Origin: Thermoleophilia bacterium
GTDB lineage: Bacteria > Actinomycetota > Thermoleophilia > Miltoncostaeales > Miltoncostaeaceae
Length of the DNA stretch: 50,846 bases
Assembly (NCBI GenBank): GCA_020848615.1
Contig: JADLHW010000012.1
Location: 1 to 50,846 of the forward strand
Direction of reading: 5' to 3'
Shown here: one piece after another, positions 40,979-49,849 of the stretch
How positions within the stretch are numbered: position 1 is the first letter of the stretch
How the letters are laid out: each line of letters begins with the position of its first letter
The notes under the pieces: generated by a model
The model's input: only the letters and a program-made list of their open reading frames with translations
What the model was told of the DNA's origin: nothing
Database searches by the model: none
Program-made: the position numbers and the translations under genes

Positions 40979-43504
40979 TTGTTCGAGAGGTTCACCGAAC
41001 GGGCGCGTCAGGTCGTCGTCCTTGCCCAGGAAGAGGCGCGCACCCTCAAGCACAACTACATCGGCACCGAGCACATCCTGCTCGGACTGCTCCGGGAAGA
41101 GGAGGGCCTCGCCGCGCGGGTGCTGGAGCAGCTCGAGATCACCGTCGAGGAGGTCCGGGCGCAGGTCATCCGGATCGTCGGCTCCGGTGAGGAGGTCACC
41201 TCCGGCCAGATCCCGTTCACCCCGCGCGCCAAGAAGGTCCTGGAGCTCGCCCTTCGCGAGGCGCTGTCGCTCGGGCACAACTACATCGGCACCGAGCACA
41301 TCCTGCTGGGGCTCGTCCGCGAGAACGAGGGCGTCGCCGCCCGCATCCTCACGGACTTCGACGCCGACAGCGAGAAGATCCGCAACGAGATCATCCGCAT
41401 GCTGTCCGGCCCCGGCCGGCGCCAGCAGGGCGGTCAGGGCGGCTCGGCCCAGCAGCAGGGCGACAAGAAGTCCAGCAAGCTGCTCGACCAGTTCGGCCGC
41501 AACCTCACCAAGCTCGCCTCCGACGGCAAGCTCGACCCGGTCGTCGGCCGCCAGCACGAGATCGAGCGCGTCATGCAGATCCTGTCGCGGCGGACGAAGA
41601 ACAACCCGGTGCTCATCGGCGAGCCCGGCGTCGGCAAGACCGCCGTCGTCGAGGGCCTCGCGCAGCGCATCGCGTCGAACCAGGTCCCGGACCTGCTGAA
41701 GAACAAGCAGATCTACACGCTGGACCTGGCCGCCCTCGTCGCCGGCTCGAAGTACCGCGGCGAGTTCGAGGAGCGCCTGAAGAAGGTGATGAAGGAGATC
41801 ACCCAGCGCGGCGACATCATCCTGTTCATCGACGAGCTCCACAATCTCGTCGGCGCGGGTGCCGCGGAGGGCGCGATCGACGCCGCCAGCATCCTCAAGC
41901 CGGCGCTCGCCCGGGGTGAGCTGCAGACCGTCGGCGCCACCACGCTCGATGAGTACCGCAAGTACCTGGAGCGGGACTCCGCCCTGGAGCGCCGCTTCCA
42001 GCAGATCCGCGTGGAGGAGCCCTCGCAGGAGGAGACCGTGCAGATCCTCCGGGGCCTGCGCGACCGGTACGAGGCGCACCACCGCTGCACCATCACCGAC
42101 GAGGCGCTCGAGGCCGCCGCGAACCTCGCGGACCGGTACATCTCGGAGCGCTTCCTGCCGGACAAGGCGATCGACCTCATCGACGAGGCCGCCAGCCGCA
42201 TGCGCATCCGCACCATGACCGCGCCGCCGTCCTACCGGGAGCTCGAGGAGGAGATCGAGACCGTCCGGAAGGAGAAGGAGGCCGCGATCGAGGCGCAGGA
42301 GTTCGAGAAGGCCGCGAACCTCCGCGACAAGGAGCGGCGCCTCACGAACAAGAAGCGCGAGCTCGAGGAGGAGTGGAAGTCCGAGGACGGCGGCCCGCGG
42401 CCGTCGATCGGCGAGGAGGAGATCGCCGACATCGTCTCCATGTGGACGGGCATCCCGGTCTTCAAGCTCACCGAGGCCGAGTCGCGGAAGCTGCTCCGCA
42501 TGGAGGAGGAGCTGCACAAGCGGGTCATCGGGCAGGAGGCCGCCATCACGGCCGTGTCCCGGGCGATCCGCCGCACCCGCGCCGGCATCAAGGACCCCAA
42601 GCGGCCCGCCGGCTCGTTCATCTTCCTCGGCCCCTCGGGCGTCGGGAAGACCGAGCTCGCCCGCACCCTGGCGGAGTTCCTCTTCGGCGACGAGGAGGCC
42701 CTCATCCAGGTCGACATGTCCGAATACATGGAGAAGCACGCCGTGAGCCGCCTGGTCGGCTCGCCGCCCGGCTACGTCGGGTACGACGAGGGCGGGCAGC
42801 TCACCGAGCAGGTGCGCCGCAAGCCGTACTCGGTCGTGCTCCTCGACGAGGTCGAGAAGGCGCACCCCGAGGTCTTCAACATCCTGCTGCAGATCCTCGA
42901 GGACGGCCGGCTCACCGACGCGCAGGGCCGCTCGGTCGACTTCCGGAACACCATCGTGATCATGACCTCGAACATCGGGGCCGCCACGATCAGCCGGAAC
43001 ACGCCGCTGGGCTTCTCCGTCACCGACGAGACCGGGCTCTCCTACGACGACATGAAGTCGCGGATCATGGGTGAGCTGAAGAAGGTCTTCCGGCCGGAGC
43101 TGCTGAACCGCATCGACGAGGTCATCGTCTTCCACAAGCTCACCCGCGACGAGATCACGTACATCGTGGAGCTCCTGCTGGTGCGGCTGAAGAAGCAGAT
43201 GGCCGAGCACGGGCTGTCCCTCCAGCTCACCGAGGAGGCGAAGGACCTCCTGGTGGAGCAGGGGTACGACCCCACGATGGGTGCGCGGCCGCTGCGCCGC
43301 GCGATCCAGCGGCTCGTCGAGGACCCGCTCGCCGACGAGGTGTTGAAGGGCACCATGCCGGAGGGCACCACGATCGTCGTGGACCGGGACGGCGAGACGA
43401 TGAAGCTCGAGATGGTCAAGGGCGAGGAGCCCGAGGTCGTCGGCGCTACGGCGGCCGGCACCGGCGCGCAGGAGCCGCCGGCGCAGGAGCCCGCCGACTC
43501 GTAG
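40979..43504 (+). CDS. clpC: ClpC ATPase
   Basis: An 841-residue class I Hsp100 unfoldase that feeds ClpP. Two N-terminal Clp repeats ([20 protein letters not shown] and a second near 85-145), AAA-1 with Walker A GEPGVGKT at 214-221, the UVR domain ([19 protein letters not shown]), AAA-2 with Walker A GPSGVGKT at 551-558, and a D2-small domain with IGF-like loop region near the end. TTG 40979 is the only start that keeps the family N terminus; AAGGGG lies 8 nt upstream. Substrates include stress-damaged proteins. Confidence 0.95.
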   Translation: MFERFTERARQVVVLAQEEARTLKHNYIGTEHILLGLLREEEGLAARVLEQLEITVEEVRAQVIRIVGSGEEVTSGQIPFTPRAKKVLELALREALSLGHNYIGTEHILLGLVRENEGVAARILTDFDADSEKIRNEIIRMLSGPGRRQQGGQGGSAQQQGDKKSSKLLDQFGRNLTKLASDGKLDPVVGRQHEIERVMQILSRRTKNNPVLIGEPGVGKTAVVEGLAQRIASNQVPDLLKNKQIYTLDLAALVAGSKYRGEFEERLKKVMKEITQRGDIILFIDELHNLVGAGAAEGAIDAASILKPALARGELQTVGATTLDEYRKYLERDSALERRFQQIRVEEPSQEETVQILRGLRDRYEAHHRCTITDEALEAAANLADRYISERFLPDKAIDLIDEAASRMRIRTMTAPPSYRELEEEIETVRKEKEAAIEAQEFEKAANLRDKERRLTNKKRELEEEWKSEDGGPRPSIGEEEIADIVSMWTGIPVFKLTEAESRKLLRMEEELHKRVIGQEAAITAVSRAIRRTRAGIKDPKRPAGSFIFLGPSGVGKTELARTLAEFLFGDEEALIQVDMSEYMEKHAVSRLVGSPPGYVGYDEGGQLTEQVRRKPYSVVLLDEVEKAHPEVFNILLQILEDGRLTDAQGRSVDFRNTIVIMTSNIGAATISRNTPLGFSVTDETGLSYDDMKSRIMGELKKVFRPELLNRIDEVIVFHKLTRDEITYIVELLLVRLKKQMAEHGLSLQLTEEAKDLLVEQGYDPTMGARPLRRAIQRLVEDPLADEVLKGTMPEGTTIVVDRDGETMKLEMVKGEEPEVVGATAAGTGAQEPPAQEPADS

Positions 43505-43515
43505 TCGGTCATCGT

Positions 43516-43539
43516 GCGGGGGCCCTCCGGGGCCCCCGC
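43516..43539 (+). terminator. clpC terminator
   Basis: A perfect 10-bp stem, GCGGGGGCCC and GGGCCCCCGC with loop TCCG, 11 nt after the clpC stop. Confidence 0.75.
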
Positions 43540-43555
43540 GCAACATTGGGAGCAC

Positions 43556-44914
43556 CTGGTCAGAACACGCACACAGAGCGTCTTCCTCTGCGAGGAGTGC
43601 GGCACATCGCATCCACGATGGGTGGGGCGGTGCACCGGATGCGGGGCGTGGGGGTCCGTCGCGGAGTCCGCGACGCCCGCACGGGCCGCGCGCACCCTGG
43701 AGGTCGTGCCCCAGCCGGTCCGGCTCGGTGAGGCCGCGGATCCGCCGCCGGCCCGCCTGGCGACGGGGATGGCGGAGCTCGACCGCGTCCTCGGTGGGGG
43801 TATCGTCCCCGGCTCCCTGATCTTGATCGGCGGGGAACCCGGGATCGGCAAGAGCACCCTGGTGCTGCAGGCCCTCGCGTCGCTGTCCGCGACCCGCGAG
43901 GTGCTGCTCGTCACCGGTGAGGAGTCCGTCGCCCAGGTGCGCACCCGGGCCGCGCGGCTGGTGGGCGACACCGACCGCGTGGGCGTGCTCGCCGAGACGC
44001 GGCTGGAGTCCGTGGTCGCCGCGGTGGAGGCGCACCGCCCCGCGGTGTGCGCGATCGACTCGGTGCAGACACTGGTGTCGGACGCCGCCGACGGCGGCCC
44101 CGGCTCGGTGTCGCAGGTGCGCCAGGCCACGGGTGATCTGCTGCGGCTCGCCAAGGAACGGGACGTCGCGATCGTCCTGGTGGGCCAGGTCACGAAGGAC
44201 GGGGGCCTCGCCGGCCCCCGCATGCTCGAGCACATGGTGGACTGCGTCCTCACCTTCGAGGGTGAGGAGATGCGGGCCCACCGCGTGCTGCGGGCCACCA
44301 AGAACCGCTTCGGCTCGACCAACGAGTCCGGAGTGCTGGAGATGCGCCCGGAGGGGCTCGTCTCCGTGCCCGACCCCAGCTCGGTCTTCCTCGCGGAGGT
44401 CGGCGACCGGGTCGGGTCGTGCGTGTTCCCCGCCATCGAGGGGAGCCGCGCGGTCCTGGTGGAGGTGCAGGCCCTGGTGGGCCACACCGAGGTCGTCCCC
44501 CCTCGCCGCGTCGCGGTGGGTGTCGACCGGACCCGGCTCGCGCAGGTCATCGCGGTGCTCTCGCGCCACGCTGGCATGCGGCTGGGCGACCAGGACGTGT
44601 TCGTGAGCGTGGCGGGCGGCGCCCGGGCCAACGACCCGGCGGCCGACCTCGCCATCGCCCTCGCGATCGCAAGCGCCCATCGCGGTGTGCCCCTCACGCG
44701 TGGGTCGGCTGCGTTCGGTGAGATCGGACTGACCGGAGGGATCCGGCCGTCCGGTCACGCGGCGCGGCGGCTCGGCGCGATCTCCGCGCAGGGCCTGGAG
44801 CTTGCGGTGATGCCACGGATGGCAGGCGACGGCGGAACGCCGGTCCCGGACGGGCTGAGGATCATGCCCGTCGGGGACGTCGCGCAGGCGCTGGAGGGCG
44901 CCTGCACGCGGTGA
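43556..44914 (+). CDS. radA: DNA repair protein RadA, start uncertain
   Basis: A RecA-like branch migration helicase of about 452 residues. N-terminal zinc finger CEECGTSHPRWVGRCTGCGAW; Walker A GEPGIGKST near 93; the RadA-specific ATKNRFGSTNESGVLEM; C-terminal Lon-like domain. Family proteins begin right before VRTRTQSVF, where the codon is CTG (43556), with GGGAG at 43548-43552. The only canonical in-frame start, GTG 43514, would translate through the clpC terminator hairpin, which is unlikely. Helps recombination and repair. Confidence 0.88.
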   Translation: MVRTRTQSVFLCEECGTSHPRWVGRCTGCGAWGSVAESATPARAARTLEVVPQPVRLGEAADPPPARLATGMAELDRVLGGGIVPGSLILIGGEPGIGKSTLVLQALASLSATREVLLVTGEESVAQVRTRAARLVGDTDRVGVLAETRLESVVAAVEAHRPAVCAIDSVQTLVSDAADGGPGSVSQVRQATGDLLRLAKERDVAIVLVGQVTKDGGLAGPRMLEHMVDCVLTFEGEEMRAHRVLRATKNRFGSTNESGVLEMRPEGLVSVPDPSSVFLAEVGDRVGSCVFPAIEGSRAVLVEVQALVGHTEVVPPRRVAVGVDRTRLAQVIAVLSRHAGMRLGDQDVFVSVAGGARANDPAADLAIALAIASAHRGVPLTRGSAAFGEIGLTGGIRPSGHAARRLGAISAQGLELAVMPRMAGDGGTPVPDGLRIMPVGDVAQALEGACTR

Positions 44915-44955
44915 CCGCCGCGGTCGGACTGTCAACCAACGAAGAGGGGGAGCGC

Positions 44956-45510
44956 GTGTTCGACGTCGGAGACAAGGTGGTGTACCCGCACCACGGCGCC
45001 GGCAAGGTCCTGAAGAAGGAGATGAAGGAGGTCCTCGGCCAGCACCGCGAGTACCTCACCATTCAGATCCTCTACAACGACATGACGGTCATGGTGCCGA
45101 CCGAGAACGCGGAGAAGGCGGGGCTTCGCTCCGTGATCTCGCAGGAGGTCGTGGAGGAGGTCCTGGCGGTCCTCAGGGACGACGGCACCCAGATGCCGAA
45201 GAACTGGAACCGCCGGTTCAAGCACAACCGGGACAAGATCAAGACCGGTGACGTGTTCGAGCTCGCCGAGGTGGTCCGCAACCTGTCGATCCGCGACATC
45301 GACAAGGGCCTCTCCACCGGCGAGAAGCAGATGTTCGGCCGCGCGAAGAAGATCCTCGCGAGCGAGCTCATGTACGCATGCGACATGGGTGAGCAGGAGG
45401 CGGTGGACTTCCTGGAGAACCTCCTTGAGGAGATCGGTCGCGCACGCGCCGGCGCCGCAAAGGTGCCTGCCGCGGCGGTGGACCTCGAGGACGACCTCCT
45501 GATGGACTGA
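44956..45510 (+). CDS. carD: CarD/CdnL family RNA polymerase-binding regulator
   Basis: A 184-residue factor. The N-terminal RNA polymerase interaction domain (FDVGDKVVYPHHGAGKVLKK, with the Tudor-like fold) is followed by the helical DNA-contacting domain (MYACDMGEQEAVDFLENL). It stabilises open promoter complexes at ribosomal and other promoters. GTG 44956 has GAGG 8 nt upstream; GTG 44911 overlaps radA as GTGA and would add 15 residues. The RadA-CarD neighbourhood is common in actinobacteria. Confidence 0.93.
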   Translation: MFDVGDKVVYPHHGAGKVLKKEMKEVLGQHREYLTIQILYNDMTVMVPTENAEKAGLRSVISQEVVEEVLAVLRDDGTQMPKNWNRRFKHNRDKIKTGDVFELAEVVRNLSIRDIDKGLSTGEKQMFGRAKKILASELMYACDMGEQEAVDFLENLLEEIGRARAGAAKVPAAAVDLEDDLLMD

Positions 45511-45514
45511 CCGC

Positions 45515-45551
45515 GTCCCCGCGCCGCCCGGTTCCCCCGGGCGGCGGGGAC
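45515..45551 (+). terminator. carD terminator
   Basis: GTCCCCGCGCCGCCCGG pairs with CCGGGCGGCGGGGAC with a two-base bulge, directly after the carD stop. TAGCCT near 45576 is a candidate -10 for the next operon. Confidence 0.7.
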
Positions 45552-45646
45552 CGGGTGCAGACCCCCGGGATGGCGCTAGCCTTGGGCCTCACCTCGCGAC
45601 ACGATCGCGAGGAACGCCCATCCCGGGAGAGAGGACGCCCACACCG

Positions 45647-45715
45647 ATGACCCGCCACCACCATGCCACGGTGCACGGGCGGCCGGTGACGGGCTCCCAC
45701 GGGGGCGCCGCATGA
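45647..45715 (+). CDS. Histidine-rich leader peptide (uORF)
   Basis: A 22-residue reading frame, MTRHHHATVHGRPVTGSHGG plus AA, containing five His. Its TGA overlaps the ATG of the PIN-TRAM gene as ATGA, and AGAGGA lies about 11 nt upstream of its ATG. The PIN-TRAM gene has only a weak site of its own, so coupled translation is likely. Whether it senses anything is unknown. Confidence 0.4.
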   Translation: MTRHHHATVHGRPVTGSHGGAA

Positions 45716-46743
45716 TCCTCGTGAGCCGGCTCACGCTCGCCCTGCTGGGCGGGCTCGCCGCCTACCAGGTGGGCGCCGCCCTGTCGCTGGAGGAGTGGTT
45801 CTCCTCACCGTGGCACTACGTCGCCTGGGCGGCGATCGTGGTGGTGGGGGTCCTGGCCGGCTTCCTCATCGGCGGCATGGTGGGCCGGTGGCTGCGCGGC
45901 CGCCTGAAGGCGCTCGAACGGGCCGCCGACCGCCGTTCCGCCGCGGAGCTCACCATCGGCGCGCTCGGCCTGGTGGTCGGCCTCGTCGCCGCGGCCCTCG
46001 CCGGCGTCGCGGTGGTGCGCCTCCCCATCGTCGGGCCCTACCTGCTCCTGCCCGTCGTCCTCGTCGTGGCGTACGTGTTCAGCCGCATCGCGGCGCGCAA
46101 GCACGTCGACATCCTGCGGCTCGTCGGCGCCCGGTCGCGCGGCCCCGCCCAGACGCGCCTCATCGACACCAGCGCGATCATCGACGGCCGCCTCATCGAC
46201 GTCGTCCGCACCAAGTTCCTGTCCGGCAGCATCGTGGTGCCCGACTTCGTCCTGCTCGAGCTGCAACGCGTCGCGGACTCCAGCGACCCCCTCAAGCGCG
46301 CCCGCGGCCGCCGCGGCCTCGAGATCGTCGAGGAGCTGAAGGCGGAGGCCAACGGCGGCTTCAGCGTCCGCGGCACCGACCCCACCGAGCAGGAGCCCGT
46401 CGACTCCCGCCTCGTCCGACTCGCCCGCGACCTCGGCGCGTCGATCATCACCACGGACTACAACCTGAACAAGGTCGCCCAGATCCAGGGCATCGACGTC
46501 CTCAACGTCAACGAGCTCGCGAACGCCCTCAAACCGGCCGTCCTCCCCGGTGAGCCCCTCCAGGTGAAGATCATCCGGGAGGGCAAGGAGTACGACCAGG
46601 GCGTCGCCTACCTCGACGACGGCACCATGATCGTCGTCGAAGGCGGCCGGAAGCTCCTGGGCCAGGAGGTCGAGGTGGAGGTCACCTCCGTCCTTCAGAG
46701 CCCCTCCGGGAAGATGATCTTCACCCGCCTCGAAGGCGAGTGA
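45712..46743 (+). CDS. Membrane PIN-TRAM domain protein (YacL-like)
   Basis: A 343-residue protein. Three or four N-terminal transmembrane helices (about 10-130), then a PIN ribonuclease domain with acidic residues in TRLIDTSAIIDGRLIDV and IITTDYNLNKVAQIQG, and a C-terminal TRAM domain (EYDQGVAYLDDGTMIVVEGG). A probable membrane-bound ribonuclease; substrates unknown. It is the first full gene after carD. A 47-nt hairpin covers its last codons and stop. Confidence 0.87.
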   Translation: MILVSRLTLALLGGLAAYQVGAALSLEEWFSSPWHYVAWAAIVVVGVLAGFLIGGMVGRWLRGRLKALERAADRRSAAELTIGALGLVVGLVAAALAGVAVVRLPIVGPYLLLPVVLVVAYVFSRIAARKHVDILRLVGARSRGPAQTRLIDTSAIIDGRLIDVVRTKFLSGSIVVPDFVLLELQRVADSSDPLKRARGRRGLEIVEELKAEANGGFSVRGTDPTEQEPVDSRLVRLARDLGASIITTDYNLNKVAQIQGIDVLNVNELANALKPAVLPGEPLQVKIIREGKEYDQGVAYLDDGTMIVVEGGRKLLGQEVEVEVTSVLQSPSGKMIFTRLEGE

Positions 46744-46755
46744 AGATCATCTTCC
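46709..46755 (+). terminator. Long hairpin across the PIN-TRAM stop codon
   Basis: GGAAGATGATCTTCAC (46709-46724) pairs perfectly with GTGAAGATCATCTTCC (46740-46755), with an inner CGCCT-CGA-AGGCG stem, separated only by one mismatch. The stop TGA is at 46741-46743, so the hairpin includes the last 11 codons. Confidence 0.65.
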
Positions 46756-46781
46756 ATCCCGAGCCCGCCGGGGTCGGCGAC

Positions 46782-46799
46782 CGGGCGACAAGACGCCCG
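46782..46799. terminator. Convergent hairpin
   Basis: CGGGCG (46782-46787) and CGCCCG (46794-46799) with loop ACAAGA, between convergent PIN-TRAM and DUF72 genes. The 10-mer CCGAATCACG is repeated at 46813-46822 and 46829-46838, the second copy reaching the DUF72 stop. Confidence 0.4.
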
Positions 46800-46834
46800 C
46801 GCGACAACGGCTCCGAATCACGAAGCGTCCCGAA

Positions 46835-47557
46835 TCACGCGGGCCACGCGCGCTGACGCGCCATCCACTCCGCCATCGTGACGCCCGCGAAGGGGTTCCC
46901 GGCCGGGACGCCCTCGTGCTTGGCGAAGGCGTACACGTCACGGTCCGCCGCCTCGCGCACCAGGAGCTCCAGCCACCGCCGACGTGCCTCCTCGGTGTAC
47001 TTCTCCGCCCTCAGGCGGACGTGGGCGATCCGCCCCGGCGGCAGCGCATCGGGCGGGGTGCCGGTCGTGTCGCTCACGCACAGGGTGCCGCCCGCGTTCA
47101 CGACGGCCGTTGTGACGGCGTCGTCGATCCAGCTCTCGTGGCGGAACTCCATCGCGAACGGGAGGTCGGCCGGGACCTGGGACATCAGGGCCGCCAGCGC
47201 CGCGTCGTCGCGCGTCCGCGACGGCGGGAGCTGCAGGAGGATCGCCCCCAGCCTGTCGCCGAGCGGACGCAGAGACTCCAGGAAGTCCTCCATGAACTCC
47301 GGCGCCCCGCCGAGGTCGCGCGCGTGGGTGAGCCGGCGGTGGGCCTTCGCGACGAACCGGAAGCCGTCGGGCACGGCGGCCGCCCAGTTCGCGACCGCGG
47401 ACCCGGACTGCAGGCGGTAGTGCGTCGCGTTGACCTCGCACGCGCCCAGCACGGACGCGTAGTGCTCGAGGAAGCGGTCACGCGGGAGGCCGGCGGGATA
47501 GAAGTCCGGCTTCCACTCCGGGTACGCCCACCCGGAGGTGCCCAGGTGCAGGGTCAC
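46835..47557 (-). CDS. DUF72 family protein
   Basis: A 240-residue TIM-barrel-like DUF72 protein: LHLGTSGWAYPEWKPDFYP, FLEHYASVLGACEVNATHYR, FRFVAKAHRRLTHAR, LGAILLQLPPS, MEFRHESW, DVYAFAKHEG. Function is not established. GTG 47557 overlaps the stop of the small upstream gene as GTGA. Confidence 0.86.
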   Translation of the reverse strand: MTLHLGTSGWAYPEWKPDFYPAGLPRDRFLEHYASVLGACEVNATHYRLQSGSAVANWAAAVPDGFRFVAKAHRRLTHARDLGGAPEFMEDFLESLRPLGDRLGAILLQLPPSRTRDDAALAALMSQVPADLPFAMEFRHESWIDDAVTTAVVNAGGTLCVSDTTGTPPDALPPGRIAHVRLRAEKYTEEARRRWLELLVREAADRDVYAFAKHEGVPAGNPFAGVTMAEWMARQRAWPA

Positions 47558-47724
47558 GCCGCGTGGGCGAGGCCGTCGTCGTCGGCCTCCGCCGGCGACC
47601 GGGCGAGGAACGCCGCCTCCACGTCGCGCATCGGCATCGCCACCGGCGCCCGGCGTTCGGCCGGGTCGAGGGACGCGAGCCGGCGGGCACGGTCGAGAAG
47701 GTCCGCTCGCGCAGGTAGGTTCAT
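47554..47724 (-). CDS. Small hypothetical protein
   Basis: A 56-residue helical protein (LPARADLLDRARRLASLDPA, VEAAFLARSP) translated with DUF72 through a GTGA overlap. AAGGA lies 10 nt before ATG 47724; ATG 47751 would add 9 residues. No family is recognised. Confidence 0.5.
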   Translation of the reverse strand: MNLPARADLLDRARRLASLDPAERRAPVAMPMRDVEAAFLARSPAEADDDGLAHAA

Positions 47725-47783
47725 GGCAGTCGGGTCCTTCCTCCGGGGCATCCCTACGTGAATCGGACACCACCGGGCGCAGC

Positions 47784-48494
47784 TTGTCGAGTGATTCCTC
47801 TCTGCGGTGCGCCGCCATCCTCGTGGCGGCCGGGTCGGGCGTGCGGATGGGCGCGGGCCGGCCGAAGGCCCTCATGACCCTCGCCGGCCGCCCCCTGCTG
47901 TCCTGGGCGGCCGACGTGCTGATGAGCACCCCGCCCGTCGAGATCCTGGTGGTGGTGGGCCCCCCGGGCATGGAGACCGAGGTGTTCGCGGCGCTGGGCG
48001 ACGGCGACGCGGAGGTCGCGGTGGTGCCCGGCGGGGAGAGCCGCTCCCACTCGGTGGCGCTCGGGCTGGAGGCCGTCCCGCCGGACGCCGGGTACGTGCT
48101 GGTGCATGACGCCGCACGGCCGCTGCTGGACGCCGCGCTCGTGCACGCGGTGCTGGACGGCATCGGCGACGCGGACGGCGCGATCGCCGCCGCGCCGCTG
48201 GCCGACACCCCCAAGCGCGTGGACGCCGACGGTGAGATCACCGACACCCCGGCCCGCGACGGCCTGTGGCTCGCCCAGACCCCGCAGGCGTTCCGCACCG
48301 AGGTGCTGCGCGAGGCCGTGGCGCACGCCGCGGCGCACGGGCGCCTGCACGACGCCACCGACTGCGCGTCGCTGGTGGCCGGCGTGGGCGGGCGCGTGCG
48401 GGTGGTCGCGAACGCCTCGCCGAACCTCAAGGTCACCACCCCCGCCGACATCCGGGTCGCGGAGCTCCTGCTGGCCGAGCGCGACGCCGGCTGA
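47784..48494 (+). CDS. ispD: 2-C-methyl-D-erythritol 4-phosphate cytidylyltransferase
   Basis: A 236-residue MEP pathway enzyme. ILVAAGSGVRMGAGRPKAL binds CTP; LVHDAARPLLDAAL and the terminal LKVTTPADIRVAELLL are IspD motifs. TTG 47784 is the best start for family length, though no ribosome site precedes it. It turns MEP into CDP-ME. ispF lies two genes on, with a PHP gene between. Confidence 0.92.
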   Translation: MSSDSSLRCAAILVAAGSGVRMGAGRPKALMTLAGRPLLSWAADVLMSTPPVEILVVVGPPGMETEVFAALGDGDAEVAVVPGGESRSHSVALGLEAVPPDAGYVLVHDAARPLLDAALVHAVLDGIGDADGAIAAAPLADTPKRVDADGEITDTPARDGLWLAQTPQAFRTEVLREAVAHAAAHGRLHDATDCASLVAGVGGRVRVVANASPNLKVTTPADIRVAELLLAERDAG

Positions 48495-48501
48495 GGTGCG
48501 G

Positions 48502-48507
48502 TAACCT
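48502..48507 (+). promoter_or_regulatory. -10 element TAACCT
   Basis: TAACCT ends 8 nt before GTG 48516 of the PHP gene, with no ribosome site between, so the PHP-ispF-cysS run may start a new leaderless transcript. Confidence 0.45.
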
Positions 48508-48515
48508 CGCCCGCC

Positions 48516-49379
48516 GTGCTGCTCGACTACCACATGCACCTCCAGCCCGACGGCGTGGAATCGCGGGCCCGGGCCGAGGGCACCTGGGGTGCGCACGGCG
48601 GGCCCCTGTCGGTGGAGTGGATACGCCGGTACACCGACCGCGCCCGGTCCCGGGCGGTTACGGAGATCGCGATCACCGAGCACGTGTACCGGTTCGCGGA
48701 GGCCCGGGACTGGCACGACGACCCGTTCTGGCGGGAGGAGGCCACCGAGGACGCCGACGCCTACGTGCAGGCCGTCCTGGACGCCAGGGCCGCGGGCCTG
48801 CCCGTGCTCCTGGGCGTCGAGATGGACTGGCTCCCGCACCGCCGGGACGAGATCGCCCGGTTCCTGGAGGGCCGGCCGTTCGACGTGGTCCTGGGGTCCG
48901 TGCACTGGATCGGCGGCCTGGCGGTGGACGACCCGTCCCGCCCGCCGATGGCGTCGAACGCGCCGGAGGAGGTGTGGGGCCGGTACCTCGACGAGCTGGT
49001 CGCCGCCGCCCGCAGCGGCCTGTACGACGTGCTCGCCCACCCGGACCTCCCCAAGGTGTTCGGCACCCATGCGCCGCCGTCGGCCGTGGAGCGGTTCGAC
49101 GAGGTGATCGCCGCCATCGCCGCAACGGGGGTCGCGATCGAGTGCAGCTCCGCCGGACTCCGGAAGCCGGTCGAGGAGCTCTACCCGGAGCCCTCGCTGC
49201 TGGGCCGCTTCCGGGCCGCGGGCGTCCCCGTCACGCTCGCCAGCGACGCCCACCGGCCCGAGGACGTCGCCGAGGGCTTCCCCACGGCCGTCGCCGCCGT
49301 GCGGGGCGCCGGCTACGACACGATCACCCGCTTCAGCGCCCGCACCCCCGAGCAGGTCCCGGTGGCGACGTGGGGATGA
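48516..49379 (+). CDS. PHP-domain phosphatase (histidinol-phosphatase HisK-like)
   Basis: A 287-residue PHP-fold phosphoesterase. Metal ligands: DYHMHLQPDG (HxH), EIAITEHV, GVEMDW, LGSVHW, LAHPDL, and the terminal LASDAHRPED. The set matches HisK-type histidinol-phosphate phosphatase. No other his gene is near, so the substrate is tentative. The stop overlaps ispF as ATGA. Confidence 0.85.
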   Translation: MLLDYHMHLQPDGVESRARAEGTWGAHGGPLSVEWIRRYTDRARSRAVTEIAITEHVYRFAEARDWHDDPFWREEATEDADAYVQAVLDARAAGLPVLLGVEMDWLPHRRDEIARFLEGRPFDVVLGSVHWIGGLAVDDPSRPPMASNAPEEVWGRYLDELVAAARSGLYDVLAHPDLPKVFGTHAPPSAVERFDEVIAAIAATGVAIECSSAGLRKPVEELYPEPSLLGRFRAAGVPVTLASDAHRPEDVAEGFPTAVAAVRGAGYDTITRFSARTPEQVPVATWG

Positions 49380-49849
49380 GGGTCGGCAACGGCGTCGACG
49401 CGCACCGCTTCGGCCCCGGCCGGCCGCTGATGCTCGGAACGGTGCGGGTGGAGCACCCGGAGGGGCTCGTGGGGCACAGCGACGGCGACGTCGTGGCCCA
49501 CGCGATCTGCGACGCCCTGCTGGCCGCCGCCGGCGGACCCGACATCGGGTCGCTGTTCCCGCCCGGGGACCCGGCCTGGGAGGGGGTCTCCGGTGCCCGC
49601 CTGCTCACCCTCACCCACGAGCACGTCACGGACCGCGGCTTCCGGGTCGTGAACGCCCACGCCGTGGTGATCTGCGAGGAGCCGCGCATCGGCCCGTACC
49701 GTGAGAGCATGGGGCGCTCGATGAGCGACATCCTCGGCGCGCCCGTGACCGTCCACGCCACCACCATGGAGGGCATGGGCTTCACCGGCCGCCGTGAGGG
49801 CATCGCCTGCCAGGCGGTGGCCCTGGTCGAGACCGCGGAGGGCGCATGA
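49376..49849 (+). CDS. ispF: 2-C-methyl-D-erythritol 2,4-cyclodiphosphate synthase
   Basis: A 157-residue trimeric MEP pathway enzyme. NGVDAHRFGPG (zinc ligands Asp and His), VGHSDGDVVAHAICDALL, GDIGSLFP-like DIGSLFPPGDP, and TTMEGMGFTGRREGIA. It closes CDP-MEP to the cyclodiphosphate. It overlaps the PHP gene upstream and cysS downstream by 4 nt each. Confidence 0.95.
   Translation: MRVGNGVDAHRFGPGRPLMLGTVRVEHPEGLVGHSDGDVVAHAICDALLAAAGGPDIGSLFPPGDPAWEGVSGARLLTLTHEHVTDRGFRVVNAHAVVICEEPRIGPYRESMGRSMSDILGAPVTVHATTMEGMGFTGRREGIACQAVALVETAEGA

Noticed and set aside
40859-44935. Very long open frame on the minus strand opposite clpC and radA
   Set aside because: It mirrors two unmistakable genes, has no family resemblance and a residue make-up (His, Arg, Val-Leu-Gly runs) expected from antisense reading of G+C-rich codons.
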